Numbered from the stretch's first letter, positions 49,537-59,247 are shown. The stretch is DNA of 64,000 nt from Parvibaculum sp045863935 (GCF_045863935.1 NZ_BTVP01000015.1:16653-80652); one strand, 5' to 3'. Translations and numbers: made by a program. Notes: generated by a model not told the origin, from the letters alone.

Positions 49537-50379
49537 TCACATTGTCTTGCGGATCACATAGGCGGTATCGGGGCCCGACAGGATGAAATCCAGTTCCACG
49601 CCCTCCAGCATGGCGGGCGACAACACCTCCACCTCCATGACGTAACGCACGACATCGCCGTCCCGTTTCACGCGCGGCGTACCGAACCAGATGTTCTTCG
49701 GCCCATCCACAATGAGCATGGGCGGCGTGCAGCCCTTTCCGCAGCCCGACAGGCTCACTTCGAGCGCCGGCGCCGAGGCCTCGCGCCAGCGGATATCGAG
49801 CATGCCGGGATCGGCCGGCGGCACGGGTATGCGGCCGAGCGCGGCGCGGAGACGCGATGCCACGGGACTATCCTCGATCTCCGCCCCGGGCGGCACCGTC
49901 AGTTCGAGATTTGCCTCGCGCGGCACCGTCAGTTCGAGATTTGCCTCGCGCGGCACGCAGATATCGGAGCAGATGCCGTAGAACATCGAAAGGCGCAGCG
50001 TCACGGCGCGCGATGCGTCCTCCGGCACCACGCGCAGCGGCCAGACCACGCCCCCCTCATAGCCATAGGTGATGTCGCCCGGCGCATCGAAGCGTTCGGG
50101 CGCCGGCCAGCGCAGTTCGACGCCGGCGACGTTTTCGGAGGCCGACCAGTCGAAGACGGGCGGAATGCCCGAATCGCCTGGTTTCTTCCAATAGGTTTTC
50201 CAGCCCTCAGCGAGGCGCAGGTCGATGCCCGCCAGAAAGGGGGCGCCGTCATGTTCGCCTTGCGCCGCAAGGAGTTCGAGCCCCCGCACGCCCTCGCCCG
50301 GCGCGGCTGCGAGCGGCGCGGCGGCAAGCCACGCAATGCCCGCCAGAAGCAAAAACCCTAAGCGGCGTGCCGTCCTCAT
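49537..50379 (-). CDS. DsbD alpha-domain-like periplasmic thiol protein, with an internal 10-residue duplication
   Basis: A 280-aa protein with a signal peptide (RLGFLLLAGIAWLAAAPLAAA) and a DsbD N-terminal (alpha) domain: GIDLRLAEGWKTYWKKPGDSGIPP, FDAPGDITYGYEGGVVWPLRVVPE, and the redox cysteine pair in FYGICSDICVPREANL. In DsbD-type electron transfer this domain gives electrons to periplasmic oxidoreductases; no membrane domain is attached. A 30-bp perfect tandem repeat (49891-49950) duplicates the decapeptide VPREANLELT. The ATG at 50379 is preferred over an upstream in-frame ATG because it starts the signal peptide. Confidence 0.85.
   Translation of the reverse strand: MRTARRLGFLLLAGIAWLAAAPLAAAPGEGVRGLELLAAQGEHDGAPFLAGIDLRLAEGWKTYWKKPGDSGIPPVFDWSASENVAGVELRWPAPERFDAPGDITYGYEGGVVWPLRVVPEDASRAVTLRLSMFYGICSDICVPREANLELTVPREANLELTVPPGAEIEDSPVASRLRAALGRIPVPPADPGMLDIRWREASAPALEVSLSGCGKGCTPPMLIVDGPKNIWFGTPRVKRDGDVVRYVMEVEVLSPAMLEGVELDFILSGPDTAYVIRKTM
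49891..49950 (-). repeat. Perfect 30-bp tandem duplication inside the DsbD-like gene
   Basis: The 30 bases 49891-49920 are repeated without change at 49921-49950, adding ten codons in frame. The absence of any difference suggests a recent event. It lies just after the conserved cysteine pair. Confidence 0.98.
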
Positions 50380-50583
50380 GAATTTCCATCCCGTTATATC
50401 CGGCGCCGTCGCGCCGCTCGCCCGCCTTCGCGCAAAACTAGCATCGCTGCGCATTCACGCGCCGCACAAATAGCTGTGACGCAAATGCATAGCAACGAGA
50501 CGTGACAACCGCCGCGCAAGAGTGCAGGATTTCAGAAGGTTGTGCACTGCCATGTGCCCTATCGACGTGGAGGCAGTTCTGTC

Positions 50584-51195
50584 ATGAGCCCTATGTCGGC
50601 GGATCTGAGCTATCGCCCCGAGGACGACGGCTTTCTTGAGGGCAAGATGCTGATCGCGATGCCGTCTATCGGCGACGACCGGTTCGACCGCACGGTCATT
50701 TATATGTGCGTCCACAATCCCGACGGCGCCATGGGCATCGTCGTGAACAAGCCGGCCGACAACATCACCTTCCCGGACCTGCTCGACCGGCTGTCGATCC
50801 AGGTTCCCGGCACGCGCCTGCCGAAAGAGATAGCCTGTCCAGTGCTCGCGGGCGGCCCGGTCGAGATGGGCCGCGGCTTCGTGCTCCACACACAGGACTA
50901 CTTCTCGGAAGAATCGACGTTGCCCGTCGACGAGAATGTCGGATTGACCGCGAGCGTCGATATCCTGCGCGCCATGGCAACGGGATGCGGGCCAAGCCGC
51001 GCGCTGCTCGCGCTTGGTTATGCGGGCTGGGCGCCCGGCCAGCTCGACGCCGAGATCCAGGCGAATGGCTGGCTCCATTGCGATCCCGATCCGGAGCTTC
51101 TGTTCGGGCTCAATCTCGAGGCGAAATATCATTCCGCGCTCGCGAAGCTCGGCATCAACCTCTCGCTGCTCTCGGGCGAGGCCGGCCACGCCTGA
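50584..51195 (+). CDS. YqgE/AlgH family protein (DUF179)
   Basis: A 203-aa protein of the YqgE/AlgH family: FLEGKMLIAMPSIGDDRFDRTVIYMCVHNPDGAMGIVVNKP at the N-terminus, VLAGGPVEMGRGFVLHTQDY, and ALLALGYAGWAPGQLDAEIQANGWL. The fold is a beta-barrel-like structure; the molecular function is unsettled (AlgH was first linked to alginate regulation). ATG 50584 follows GGAGG at ten bases. It is divergent from the DsbD-like gene across 204 bases and converges with the GGDEF/EAL gene. Confidence 0.93.
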   Translation: MSPMSADLSYRPEDDGFLEGKMLIAMPSIGDDRFDRTVIYMCVHNPDGAMGIVVNKPADNITFPDLLDRLSIQVPGTRLPKEIACPVLAGGPVEMGRGFVLHTQDYFSEESTLPVDENVGLTASVDILRAMATGCGPSRALLALGYAGWAPGQLDAEIQANGWLHCDPDPELLFGLNLEAKYHSALAKLGINLSLLSGEAGHA

Positions 51196-51221
51196 CTCGA
51201 ACATTGTCCGGAGGTGACGCC

Positions 51222-54200
51222 CTATCTGTTCCAGTAGTGCGCGATGAAGTCCAGCGCCTCGGCGGCGCGCATGGGCTGGCCGAAATAATAGCCCTGGCCG
51301 TAGTCGCAGCCCATCGCCGCGAGATCGGCAGCCTGCGTTTCGCTTTCCGTTCCTTCCGCCACGACTTCCATGCCGAGGTCGTGCGCGAGCGACACCATGG
51401 AGCGGATGATGAGCGGCGTTTCGCGATCCGCCGACATGCCTGCGACGAAGGAGCGGTCGACCTTCAGCGTATCGAAGGGAAAACGCTGCAGGTAGCTCAG
51501 GCTCGAATAGCCGGTGCCGAAATCGTCGAGCGAGAGACCGGCGCCAAGCGCCTTCAGGCGGCCAAGCATATTCGCCGCGAATTCCGGGTTCTCCATGACG
51601 AGCGATTCCGTCACTTCGAGTTTCAGCGATCCGCGCTCGATGTCGATGCGGTTCAGCACACGCTTCACATCGTCGATGAGATCGTGGCGGAGAAGCTGGC
51701 GGCTCGATACGTTGACGCTCACGGTGAGCGCGCGCTCCATCGGGAAGAGCTTCTGCCAGGTCGCGAGTTCCTCGCTCGCCGCCCGCAATGCAAAGCGGCC
51801 GATCTCGGTGATGACGCCGAGTTCCTCAGCCAGCGGCACGAAATTATCGGGCGTGAGCAAGCCGTCCTTCGGATGGTTCCAGCGGATCAGCGCCTCGAAG
51901 CCGCGCACCGAACCGTCGGTCAGCGACATGATCGGCTGGTAATAGACTTCGAGTTCCTTGCGTTCTATCGCATGGCGGAGATCGGTTTCCAGCGTCAGGC
52001 TGTCATCCGCCTCCACCCGCATGCCCGGTTCGAAAAGTTCGATCCGCGCCTTGCCGGTGCGCTTGGCGTGGTACATCGCGATTTCGGCTTCCGTCAGCAG
52101 TTCTTCGGGATGCTCATGTGCGTCCTCGCAGATCGCGACACCCACGGAACAAGTCGGGTAGATTTCGTGTCCGGCGACTTCGATCGGCTGACGCAGGAAC
52201 TCGCTCGCCTGTTCGGCAAAGGCCACCGCATCCTCGCGCGCCGTCCGCACCGTCAGCAGCACGGCAAAGGCGTCGCCGCCGATCCGCGCCACCGTGTCGT
52301 CCTGGGTGACGAGCGATTCAAGACGCCGCGCAATCGCGATCAGCAGCGCGTCGCCGCCCGAATGGCCGATGCTGTCGTTCACGATCTTGAAGCGGTCGAG
52401 GTCGATCATCAAAAGCGCGGCACGCGGCCGTTCGAGCAATCCCCGGCGGCGGATCGCGCGCGACATGCGGTCCATGAATAGGGCGCGGTTCGGCAGTCCC
52501 GTCAGGCTGTCATGCACGCTGTCATGCATCAGCCTCTCTTCGGAGAGCTTCTGCGCCGAAACGTCCCGCACCGTCCCGATGCAGCGCGTCGCGAAATTCT
52601 CCGGCCCCGCAACGCAGCTCGCCGAAAGCGCGACCCAGCGGAAGACGCCGTCCGAGTGCCGCATGCGGAATTCGAGCGAGAAGGAAACATTGCCGCGGCC
52701 GATATAGGCGTTGAGCGCGGTGCGATAGGTTTCGCGGTCGGCGGGATGCATGTGCTCGCGCCACGCAAGCTCGTTACCGTCGAGCGTTCCGGCGTCGAGA
52801 CCGAGCATCGCCTCCACGGAGGGCGACACATAGAGCCTGTCGTTCGCGATATCCCAGTCCCAGACGCCCATGCGCGCGCCAGTGAGCGCGAAGGCATGGC
52901 GCTGTTCGCTCCTCAACGTACCGATGTCGGCACGGCGGCGGCCGCCTTGCGCGTGATAGGCGGCGGCGAAAGCAAAGAGCGTGAGCGCCGTCGTGAAGAC
53001 ACCCCCGGTGAGGGCCGTACCGGCAAAGGTGCTTCCCGCCCAGCCCATGGCGTGAAGGGTGCCGAGAAGCCCCGCAAGCCCGAAAAGCGCGGCGCCGGGG
53101 ATCAGAAGCTGCGCCGGGCGCACGCCGCGCAAGGCCGCCATGACGACAAGCGGCGCACCGCCGAGAAGCGCGACCGCAAGGAAGACGCGCACGAAGAGCG
53201 CCGCGGCCGAAACGCTGATGAAGGCGAGCGGGATGCCTGCCAGCACGACGTAACCGAGCATCCGCGTCGCGCGGGCAAGGGATGCGGAATGGCGTTCGCT
53301 GTCGAGGAAGAACCGCTCCAGCATGAAAACGGCGGAGGCGAAGAGCGTCAGCGCGACGGTCCGCACGACAAGGTCCCCCCGAGGGCCGAGCGACAGGATC
53401 GAGGCGAGATAGCCGAACTCGCCGAGGAGAACGAGAAAGCCCGCGCCGAGCAGGGCCGCCGTCGCCTGCGCGGCCGCCACGCGGGTCAGGATGCCGAGCG
53501 CGGCCATATAGACGGCGAAGGCCGCGATGACGGCAAGCATGCCGCCCTCGATAAGCGCGAGGCGCTGCGTGAAGCGCGCCCAGGCCTCTTCGTGCCAGAG
53601 ATAGATACCGGATTGCGTATCGCTGTCTGCGTGAAGCGCCACGGCGATGCTCGTCTGCGGATCGCCGGCAAGCGCATAGACCGCAAAGCCCGGCCAGTCG
53701 TTGAGTGTGGAGAGTGCCGGGTCCTCGCCGCCCGCCGTCACGGCGCGGCCGATCTCGACATGGGGCTGCGGCCAGAAGAAAGCGCCAAGCCCCTCGCCCC
53801 GCCGGTCGGCGACGATGAGCCGCGTCACCTGTTCCTCGCTGCGGTTCCGGAGGGCGAAAACGCGCCAGGTGCCTGTCTCTTCTCCCTCGCCGCTCCAGAG
53901 CACGATGGAGCCGTCGTCGAGTTCGCTCTCGCCCATCTCCTCGGGCGCCGCCTCATCTTCGGGCAGCGGTTCGACCGCAACCTCGCCGCCCCCATTTGCG
54001 GGCGGTTCGATGGTGAGTTTCGTGCCGGAAGCGGGATAGCTGTGAACGAAAGGCGTGAGGTCCACGACGGGATGAGCGTCGTCCATCGCGACCGCATCCA
54101 GCGCCTTCGCGGCGGCCGGCGTCAAAGCCAGTCCGAGCGCCAGCGCAAGCGCGGCGGGCGCGCGCCTCATGCGCGCCATCATCTGGCCCCCTCGCCGCAT
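51222..54200 (-). CDS. Membrane sensor with PAS, degenerate GGDEF and EAL domains
   Basis: A 992-aa cyclic-di-GMP signalling protein. Order: signal peptide (about 1-34), a periplasmic domain, a block of six to seven membrane helices (about 215-420), a PAS domain (FALTGARMGVWDWDIANDRLYVSPSVEAMLG), a GGDEF domain and a C-terminal EAL domain. The GGDEF motif reads G-G-D-A-F (ARIGGDAFAVLL), so cyclase activity is doubtful. EAL is complete: GFEALIRW, VTESLVMEN, LDDFGTGYSS, TLKVDRSF and VVAEGTE. It therefore probably acts as a phosphodiesterase. The start at 54200 has AGGAG; ATG 54182 with GAGGGG is an alternative. Confidence 0.92.
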   Translation of the reverse strand: MRRGGQMMARMRRAPAALALALGLALTPAAAKALDAVAMDDAHPVVDLTPFVHSYPASGTKLTIEPPANGGGEVAVEPLPEDEAAPEEMGESELDDGSIVLWSGEGEETGTWRVFALRNRSEEQVTRLIVADRRGEGLGAFFWPQPHVEIGRAVTAGGEDPALSTLNDWPGFAVYALAGDPQTSIAVALHADSDTQSGIYLWHEEAWARFTQRLALIEGGMLAVIAAFAVYMAALGILTRVAAAQATAALLGAGFLVLLGEFGYLASILSLGPRGDLVVRTVALTLFASAVFMLERFFLDSERHSASLARATRMLGYVVLAGIPLAFISVSAAALFVRVFLAVALLGGAPLVVMAALRGVRPAQLLIPGAALFGLAGLLGTLHAMGWAGSTFAGTALTGGVFTTALTLFAFAAAYHAQGGRRRADIGTLRSEQRHAFALTGARMGVWDWDIANDRLYVSPSVEAMLGLDAGTLDGNELAWREHMHPADRETYRTALNAYIGRGNVSFSLEFRMRHSDGVFRWVALSASCVAGPENFATRCIGTVRDVSAQKLSEERLMHDSVHDSLTGLPNRALFMDRMSRAIRRRGLLERPRAALLMIDLDRFKIVNDSIGHSGGDALLIAIARRLESLVTQDDTVARIGGDAFAVLLTVRTAREDAVAFAEQASEFLRQPIEVAGHEIYPTCSVGVAICEDAHEHPEELLTEAEIAMYHAKRTGKARIELFEPGMRVEADDSLTLETDLRHAIERKELEVYYQPIMSLTDGSVRGFEALIRWNHPKDGLLTPDNFVPLAEELGVITEIGRFALRAASEELATWQKLFPMERALTVSVNVSSRQLLRHDLIDDVKRVLNRIDIERGSLKLEVTESLVMENPEFAANMLGRLKALGAGLSLDDFGTGYSSLSYLQRFPFDTLKVDRSFVAGMSADRETPLIIRSMVSLAHDLGMEVVAEGTESETQAADLAAMGCDYGQGYYFGQPMRAAEALDFIAHYWNR

Positions 54201-54224
54201 CCCTGGATCGCTCCTCTTGAACTC

Positions 54225-54812
54225 TTACCTGCGCGGATCGTCGCGCAGAATGGCGAAAACAACATGATCCCGCCAGGCGCCATTGATCCGCAGATAGCCC
54301 CTCGCGATGCCTTCCTCGGTGAAGCCGCATTTGCGGAGCACCGCGCGCGAGCGCTCGTTCTCCGGCAGGCAGGCGGCCTGCAACCTGTGCAACTTCAACT
54401 CCTCGAACACGAACGGGATGAGCGCCCGCACGGCCTCGGTAACATAGCCGCGTCCGGCATGGCGCTCGCCCGCCCAATAACCAAGCATACAACTTTGCTG
54501 CACGCCCCGCTGCACGCCGGAAATCGTACAGCCACCGAGCAAAACATGATCTTCCTCACGAAAGATGAAGAAGGGATAGGCGTGGTCCTCGCGGACTTCC
54601 CGCTGGTAGCGGCGCAGGCGCCGGCGGAAGGCCGCCCGTGTCAGATCGTCGGCCGACCATATCGGTTCCCAGGGCGTCAGGAAGGCGCGGCTCTTGTCCC
54701 GCAGTTCCGCCCAGGCCTCGTGGTCGGAGAGCTGCGGGTTCCGCAGATAGACGCCATTGCCGAGCACCATCGGCGCGACGTCTGGTCTCGATATCGAGCG
54801 GAGAAATGCCAT
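54225..54812 (-). CDS. GNAT-family N-acetyltransferase (RimJ/RimL type)
   Basis: A 195-aa acetyltransferase. GNAT motifs: GVYLRNPQLSDHEAWAEL at the N-terminus, the acetyl-CoA loop in LGYWAGERHAGRGYVTEAVRALIPFVF (QxxGxG variant HAGRGY), and LHRLQAACLPENERSRAVLRKCGFTEEGIARGYLRINGAWRDHVVFAIL. Similar proteins acetylate the N-terminus of ribosomal proteins S5 or L12; the target here is unknown. ATG 54812 was chosen since the upstream open frame is antisense-like. It follows the M16 peptidase gene by 73 bases. Confidence 0.92.
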   Translation of the reverse strand: MAFLRSISRPDVAPMVLGNGVYLRNPQLSDHEAWAELRDKSRAFLTPWEPIWSADDLTRAAFRRRLRRYQREVREDHAYPFFIFREEDHVLLGGCTISGVQRGVQQSCMLGYWAGERHAGRGYVTEAVRALIPFVFEELKLHRLQAACLPENERSRAVLRKCGFTEEGIARGYLRINGAWRDHVVFAILRDDPRR

Positions 54813-54885
54813 CGGCGACACGCCCTCGTCTGCGACGGGCCGCCCCCGAGGCGCCCCCCTCCTGCGGAACCGCCGGCGGCGGCTC

Positions 54886-56160
54886 CTAGTTGGCGAATCT
54901 TGCCGCGAGACGGTCGTAGGATTCAAGTCCTCCGCCTGCCCCCTTGAGCGGGCCGATGGCGGAAAGTGCGAGACGCTTGCCGCCGAGCAACCGGTCGGCG
55001 AAGCGGCGCACCGCCGCGGCATCAACCGTGTCGACCTTTTCGACCAGTTCGTCGATCGGCAGCACCCGGCCATGGATCATGTATTGCCGGGCGATCTGTT
55101 CGGCGCGCGAGGAGGAACTCTCGAGACCCATCATCAGCCCCGCCTTGATCTGTGCACGGGCGCGGGCCACTTCCGCCTCGCTCACATCGATGCCGATGCG
55201 GCCAAGCTCACCCGACAGCACGGGCATCAGCTCCGCCACATGCTCCGGCGCGGTGCCCGCATAGACCCCGAAGACGCCCGTATCCGCGAAGGACCAGGAG
55301 AAGGCGAAGACCGAGTAGCACAGGCCGCGCTTTTCGCGCACCTCCTGGAACAGGCGCGAGGACATGCCCCCGCCAAGCACGCCCGAGAAGACCTGCGCCG
55401 TATAATAGTCCGGATCGGAGTAGGTTGGTCCCTCGAAGGCCAGCGCCAGATGCGTCTGTTCGAGGTCGCGCTCCTTGCGGATTTCGCCGCCCTCGAAGGC
55501 CGCTCTCGCCGCGCCGTTGCTCTTGTGCTGCGGCAGCGCGGTGAAGCGTTCGCTCGCAAGACGCACCAGCGTCTCATGGTCCAGTCCGCCTGCCGCCGCG
55601 AGCACCATGCCGGGCGCGAGATAGCGCTCGCCCATATAGCCGTGCAGGTCGTCGCGGCCGAAGCCCGACACCGTGTCCACCGTGCCGAGGATCGAGCGGC
55701 CGAGCGGCTGGCCGGGAAAGGCCGCCTCCAGCAGATCGTCGAAGACCACATCGTCCGGCGTGTCGTGGGCCTGGCCGATCTCGGAAATGATGACGCCGCG
55801 CTCGCGCTCAACCTCTTGCGGGTCGAAGACCGAGTTCTGCAGGATGTCGGCGAGGATATCGACCGCGAGCGGCAGGTCCTCGCGCAGGACCCGCGCGTAA
55901 TAGGCGGTTGCCTCATGCGTCGTGTGAGCGTTGAGGTGCCCGCCCACCGTCTCGATTTCCTCGGCGATGGCGAGCGCAGAGCGGCGCTCCGTTCCCTTGA
56001 AGGCCATGTGCTCCAGCATGTGCGACACGCCATGCTCGCGCGCGGATTCGTGGCGCGCGCCAGTGTTCACCCACACGCCCACCGAGGTCGTCTGGAGATG
56101 AGGCATGCTGTCGGTCACGACGGTGAGGCCGTTTTCGAGGCGGGTCACTTCAACGGACAT
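54886..56160 (-). CDS. M16 family zinc peptidase (processing-peptidase-like)
   Basis: A 424-aa M16 metallopeptidase. The inverted zinc motif HxxEH is H47-M-L-E50-H51 in GVSHMLEHMAFKGT, with the third zinc ligand Glu downstream in the ATAYYARVL...DILADIL part. RGVIISEIGQAHDTPDDVVFDDLLEAAFPGQPLGRSILGT is the typical processing-peptidase region. It is close to the mitochondrial MPP beta subunit and to rickettsial/rhizobial homologues; its substrates are not known. ATG 56160 has AGGAG seven bases upstream. It follows thrC by 54 bases, a linkage common in alphaproteobacteria. Confidence 0.95.
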   Translation of the reverse strand: MSVEVTRLENGLTVVTDSMPHLQTTSVGVWVNTGARHESAREHGVSHMLEHMAFKGTERRSALAIAEEIETVGGHLNAHTTHEATAYYARVLREDLPLAVDILADILQNSVFDPQEVERERGVIISEIGQAHDTPDDVVFDDLLEAAFPGQPLGRSILGTVDTVSGFGRDDLHGYMGERYLAPGMVLAAAGGLDHETLVRLASERFTALPQHKSNGAARAAFEGGEIRKERDLEQTHLALAFEGPTYSDPDYYTAQVFSGVLGGGMSSRLFQEVREKRGLCYSVFAFSWSFADTGVFGVYAGTAPEHVAELMPVLSGELGRIGIDVSEAEVARARAQIKAGLMMGLESSSSRAEQIARQYMIHGRVLPIDELVEKVDTVDAAAVRRFADRLLGGKRLALSAIGPLKGAGGGLESYDRLAARFAN

Positions 56161-56214
56161 GGGCACACTCCTTCTTCAACGCATACTCACAAACAGACAA
56201 TTCAGGCGGCGGCC

Positions 56215-57621
56215 TCAAACGGTCACGGACCGCGCGCGTTCGCGGATAAAGGCTTCGACGCTGCCCAGATCGTTCGGCAGCGCGGCAAGCCGCTCTTCCC
56301 GCTGGAACAAATCCGCCATCGCGGGCGGCAAGTCGGGATGGATGCCCGTCGCCTTTTTCACCGCGTCGGGGAACTTCGCCGGATGCGCCGTCGCCAGCGT
56401 CACCATCGGCACGGAGGCGTCGCCCCGCAGCCTTGCCGCGGCGGCAAGACCGACCGCCGAATGCGGATCGACGAGTTCTTCCGTCTCCGCCAGCGTCCGC
56501 CTTATCGTCTCCGCCGTTTCCGTCTCGTCGACGCGCACGGCGCCGAAGCACTCGCGGATCGCGTCCATCGCGGCCTTCTCCACCTCGAAGGCGCCGGACT
56601 GGCTGAGGCTCTGCATCGCCCGCGTCACCGTCTCGCCATCATTCCCGTAAGCGTCGAAAAGCAGGCGCTCGAAGTTGGAGGAAACCTGGATATCCATGCT
56701 GGGGCTGATCGTCGGCACGACCTTGCCGACCTCGTAGCGCCCCGTCTCCAGCGTGCGCGCGAGAATGTCGTTCACATTGGTGGCGATGATGAGCCTGTCC
56801 ACTGGAAGCCCCATCTTCGCGGCGGCGTAGCCTGCGAAAATATCGCCGAAATTGCCCGTCGGCACCGAGAAGGAGACCGGCCTGTGCGGGGCGCCCAGCG
56901 CCACCGCGCTCGTGAAGAAATAGACGATCTGGGCCATCACGCGGCCCCAGTTGATCGAGTTCACACCCGCAAGGCTCACCTCGTCGCGGAAGGCGTGGTC
57001 GTTGAACATCGCCTTCACCAGCGCCTGGCAATCGTCGAAGGAGCCTTCGACGGCGATGTTGTGGACATTGGCATCCAGCACCGTCGTCATCTGGCGGCGC
57101 TGCACCTCGGAGACGCGGCCCTTGGGATGCAGGATGAAAATGTCCGTCGTGTCGCGGCCCCGGAAGGCCTCGATCGCGGCCGAGCCCGTGTCGCCCGAGG
57201 TCGCGCCCACCACCGTGATGCGCCGGCCCTTCGCCGCCAGCACATGATCGAAGAGGCGCGCGAGAATCTGCATCGCCACGTCCTTGAAGGCGAGCGTGGG
57301 CCCGTGGAAGAGTTCGAGCAGCCAGTCATTCGCCGCCATTTGCCGCAGCGGCACAACCGCTTCGTGGCGGAAGCCCGAATAGGCGCCTTCGATCATCGCG
57401 CGGAGGTCCGCATCCGTGATCGACGCGCCGATATAAGGCCGCATGACGCGGAAAGCCGTCTCCTCATAAGAGAGACCGGCGAGGCTCGCGATCTCGTCCT
57501 TGCTCCAGTGCGGCCAGACGGCGGGCACGTAAAGTCCACCGTCGCGCGCCAGGCCCGTGAGCAAAGCGTCCTCGAATTCAAGCTCCGGGGCGCGGCCCCG
57601 CGTGCTGACGTATTTCACCAT
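56215..57621 (-). CDS. thrC: Threonine synthase
   Basis: ThrC converts O-phosphohomoserine to threonine with PLP. The 468-aa protein has MVKYVSTRGRAPELEFEDALLTGLARDGGLYVP at the N-terminus, the PLP lysine in LFHGPTLAFKDVAMQ (K about residue 108), the phosphate-binding VVGATSGDTGSAAIEAFRG, and PTGNFGDIFAGYAAAKMGLP. It works with thrB (47.5 kb). First gene of a thrC-M16-GNAT cluster. Confidence 0.98.
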   Translation of the reverse strand: MVKYVSTRGRAPELEFEDALLTGLARDGGLYVPAVWPHWSKDEIASLAGLSYEETAFRVMRPYIGASITDADLRAMIEGAYSGFRHEAVVPLRQMAANDWLLELFHGPTLAFKDVAMQILARLFDHVLAAKGRRITVVGATSGDTGSAAIEAFRGRDTTDIFILHPKGRVSEVQRRQMTTVLDANVHNIAVEGSFDDCQALVKAMFNDHAFRDEVSLAGVNSINWGRVMAQIVYFFTSAVALGAPHRPVSFSVPTGNFGDIFAGYAAAKMGLPVDRLIIATNVNDILARTLETGRYEVGKVVPTISPSMDIQVSSNFERLLFDAYGNDGETVTRAMQSLSQSGAFEVEKAAMDAIRECFGAVRVDETETAETIRRTLAETEELVDPHSAVGLAAAARLRGDASVPMVTLATAHPAKFPDAVKKATGIHPDLPPAMADLFQREERLAALPNDLGSVEAFIRERARSVTV

Positions 57622-57738
57622 AATCTCCAGGATAGCCGGCTGCCGGAAACAGGGCGGCTGCGGTCGGGGGTAACCTAGCCCCGGGCGCCGCGGGAGGCAA
57701 TCGGCATCCTGCCGCGCCCCAAATGTCTTTTATTTCAA

Positions 57739-59247
57739 TTACTTACCGAGGTAGCGCGCCTCGATATGCGCCTTGAAGGCCGCCGTGCCCAGCGGCTCGC
57801 CGGTCGCCTCGGAGACGATCTCGTCGGGCGTCCGGCTGGCTCCCTTGCCATGCACACGGGTCCGCACGAAGCCGAGTAGCGGCGCGAAATCGCCCTGCCC
57901 CAGCGCCGCCTCGATCCCGTCATGCGTCCGCTTTGCCGCGGCGAAGAGTTGCGCGGCCGCCAGCGCGCCCAGCGTGTAGGTCGGAAAGTAGCCGAAGGAA
58001 CCGGACGGCCAGTGAATGTCCTGCATGCAGCCCGTCGCATCGTCCGGCGGCACGATGCCGAGCATCCGCTCCATGCCTTCGTTCCAGGCGGCGGGCAGAT
58101 CCTTCGCCGTCAATTCGCCCGCGATCATCGCGCGTTCCAGCCCATAGCGCAGCATCACATGCAGCGGATAGCTCACCTCGTCGGCCTGCACGCGGATGAA
58201 GCCCGGCGCGACGCGGCGATAGTGGCGAAGCACGTTTTCAGGTTCCCAGGCCGGCCCCTCGCCGCCGAAACCCGCTTTCAGGCGCGGCGCGAGAAAGCGG
58301 ATGAAGCTCTCCGTCCGTGCCGCCTGCATCTCGAAGAGCAGCGACTGGCTCTCATGGATGGTCATGCCGCGCGCGCGCCCGACCGGCTGGCTCCGCCACG
58401 CGCCGGGCAGGCCGCGCTCATAAAGCGAGTGCCCCGTCTCGTGGATCACCGCCATCAGGCTTTCGGTGAAATCCGCCTCGTCGTAGCGCGTGGTGATGCG
58501 GCTGTCGTCCGGCACGCCGCCGGTGAAGGGATGGTGGCTCACATCGAGGCGGCCATGCGCGAAGTCGAAGCCGATCAAGTCCATCACCTCGCGGCCGATC
58601 TTTTCCTGCAACGCGATGGGAAAAGGGCCCTCGATGGGAAGCGATGCGGGGCCGCGCGCCTGATGCTCCATCACCTCCCGCAGAAGCGCCGGCAGGAAGC
58701 TTTCGAGCTCGGCGAAGAGCACGTCGATATCGGCCGAGCGGCGGCCCGGATCGTAGCCGTCGAGCAGCGCGTCATAGGGATCGAGCCCCAGCGCCTCTGC
58801 CTTCGCGGCGGCCTGCTCGCGCACCAGTGCGATCAGCTTGTCGAGTTCGGGCGCGAGGCTCGCATAATCGTTCGCGGCCCGCGCCTTGCGCCAGACCATT
58901 TCGGTCGCTGATTTCTGCCGCGACAGCCGCGTGACGAGCGAGGCAGGTGTCGCCGTCGCATGGGCATGGACGCGCGCCATCTCCTGCAGGTTCGCGCGGT
59001 CCCAGGGATCGAGCCCGTCCGCCTCGCGCGCCTCATCGATCAGGCCGGCAACCTCCGGCGCCGTCAGCGTTTCATGCGCGATGAGCGAGAGGATTGCCTG
59101 CTGCTCGGCGCGCGCGGCAGCGCCGCCTTCCGGCATCATGGTCGCGCGGTCCCAATGCAACACCGCCTGCGCGCCCGACAGCGCGGCGAGCCGCTCGAAG
59201 CGGTCCTTCAATGCCGCGTATGCCGCCGTCGAATTGCGCTCGCTCAT
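57739..59247 (-). CDS. M32 family carboxypeptidase (Taq type)
   Basis: A 502-aa thermostable carboxypeptidase-like metallopeptidase. Zinc motif HEXXH is HETGH in MAVIHETGHSLYERGLP, followed by ARGMTIHESQSLLFEMQ (third ligand Glu) and DEVSYPLHVMLRYGLERAMI (DEXSY/H motif). The N-terminus shows LSGAQAVLHWDRATMMPEGG. It removes C-terminal residues from peptides in the cytosol. The ATG at 59247 overlaps the SURF1 stop by four bases (ATGA), so it is the last gene of the cta-linked group ctaE-DUF983-SURF1-M32. Confidence 0.96.
   Translation of the reverse strand: MSERNSTAAYAALKDRFERLAALSGAQAVLHWDRATMMPEGGAAARAEQQAILSLIAHETLTAPEVAGLIDEAREADGLDPWDRANLQEMARVHAHATATPASLVTRLSRQKSATEMVWRKARAANDYASLAPELDKLIALVREQAAAKAEALGLDPYDALLDGYDPGRRSADIDVLFAELESFLPALLREVMEHQARGPASLPIEGPFPIALQEKIGREVMDLIGFDFAHGRLDVSHHPFTGGVPDDSRITTRYDEADFTESLMAVIHETGHSLYERGLPGAWRSQPVGRARGMTIHESQSLLFEMQAARTESFIRFLAPRLKAGFGGEGPAWEPENVLRHYRRVAPGFIRVQADEVSYPLHVMLRYGLERAMIAGELTAKDLPAAWNEGMERMLGIVPPDDATGCMQDIHWPSGSFGYFPTYTLGALAAAQLFAAAKRTHDGIEAALGQGDFAPLLGFVRTRVHGKGASRTPDEIVSEATGEPLGTAAFKAHIEARYLGK

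Noticed and set aside
54757..57678. Open frame of 973 codons on the plus strand
   Set aside because: Antisense to the M16 peptidase and thrC, both certain; low-complexity composition and no family resemblance.
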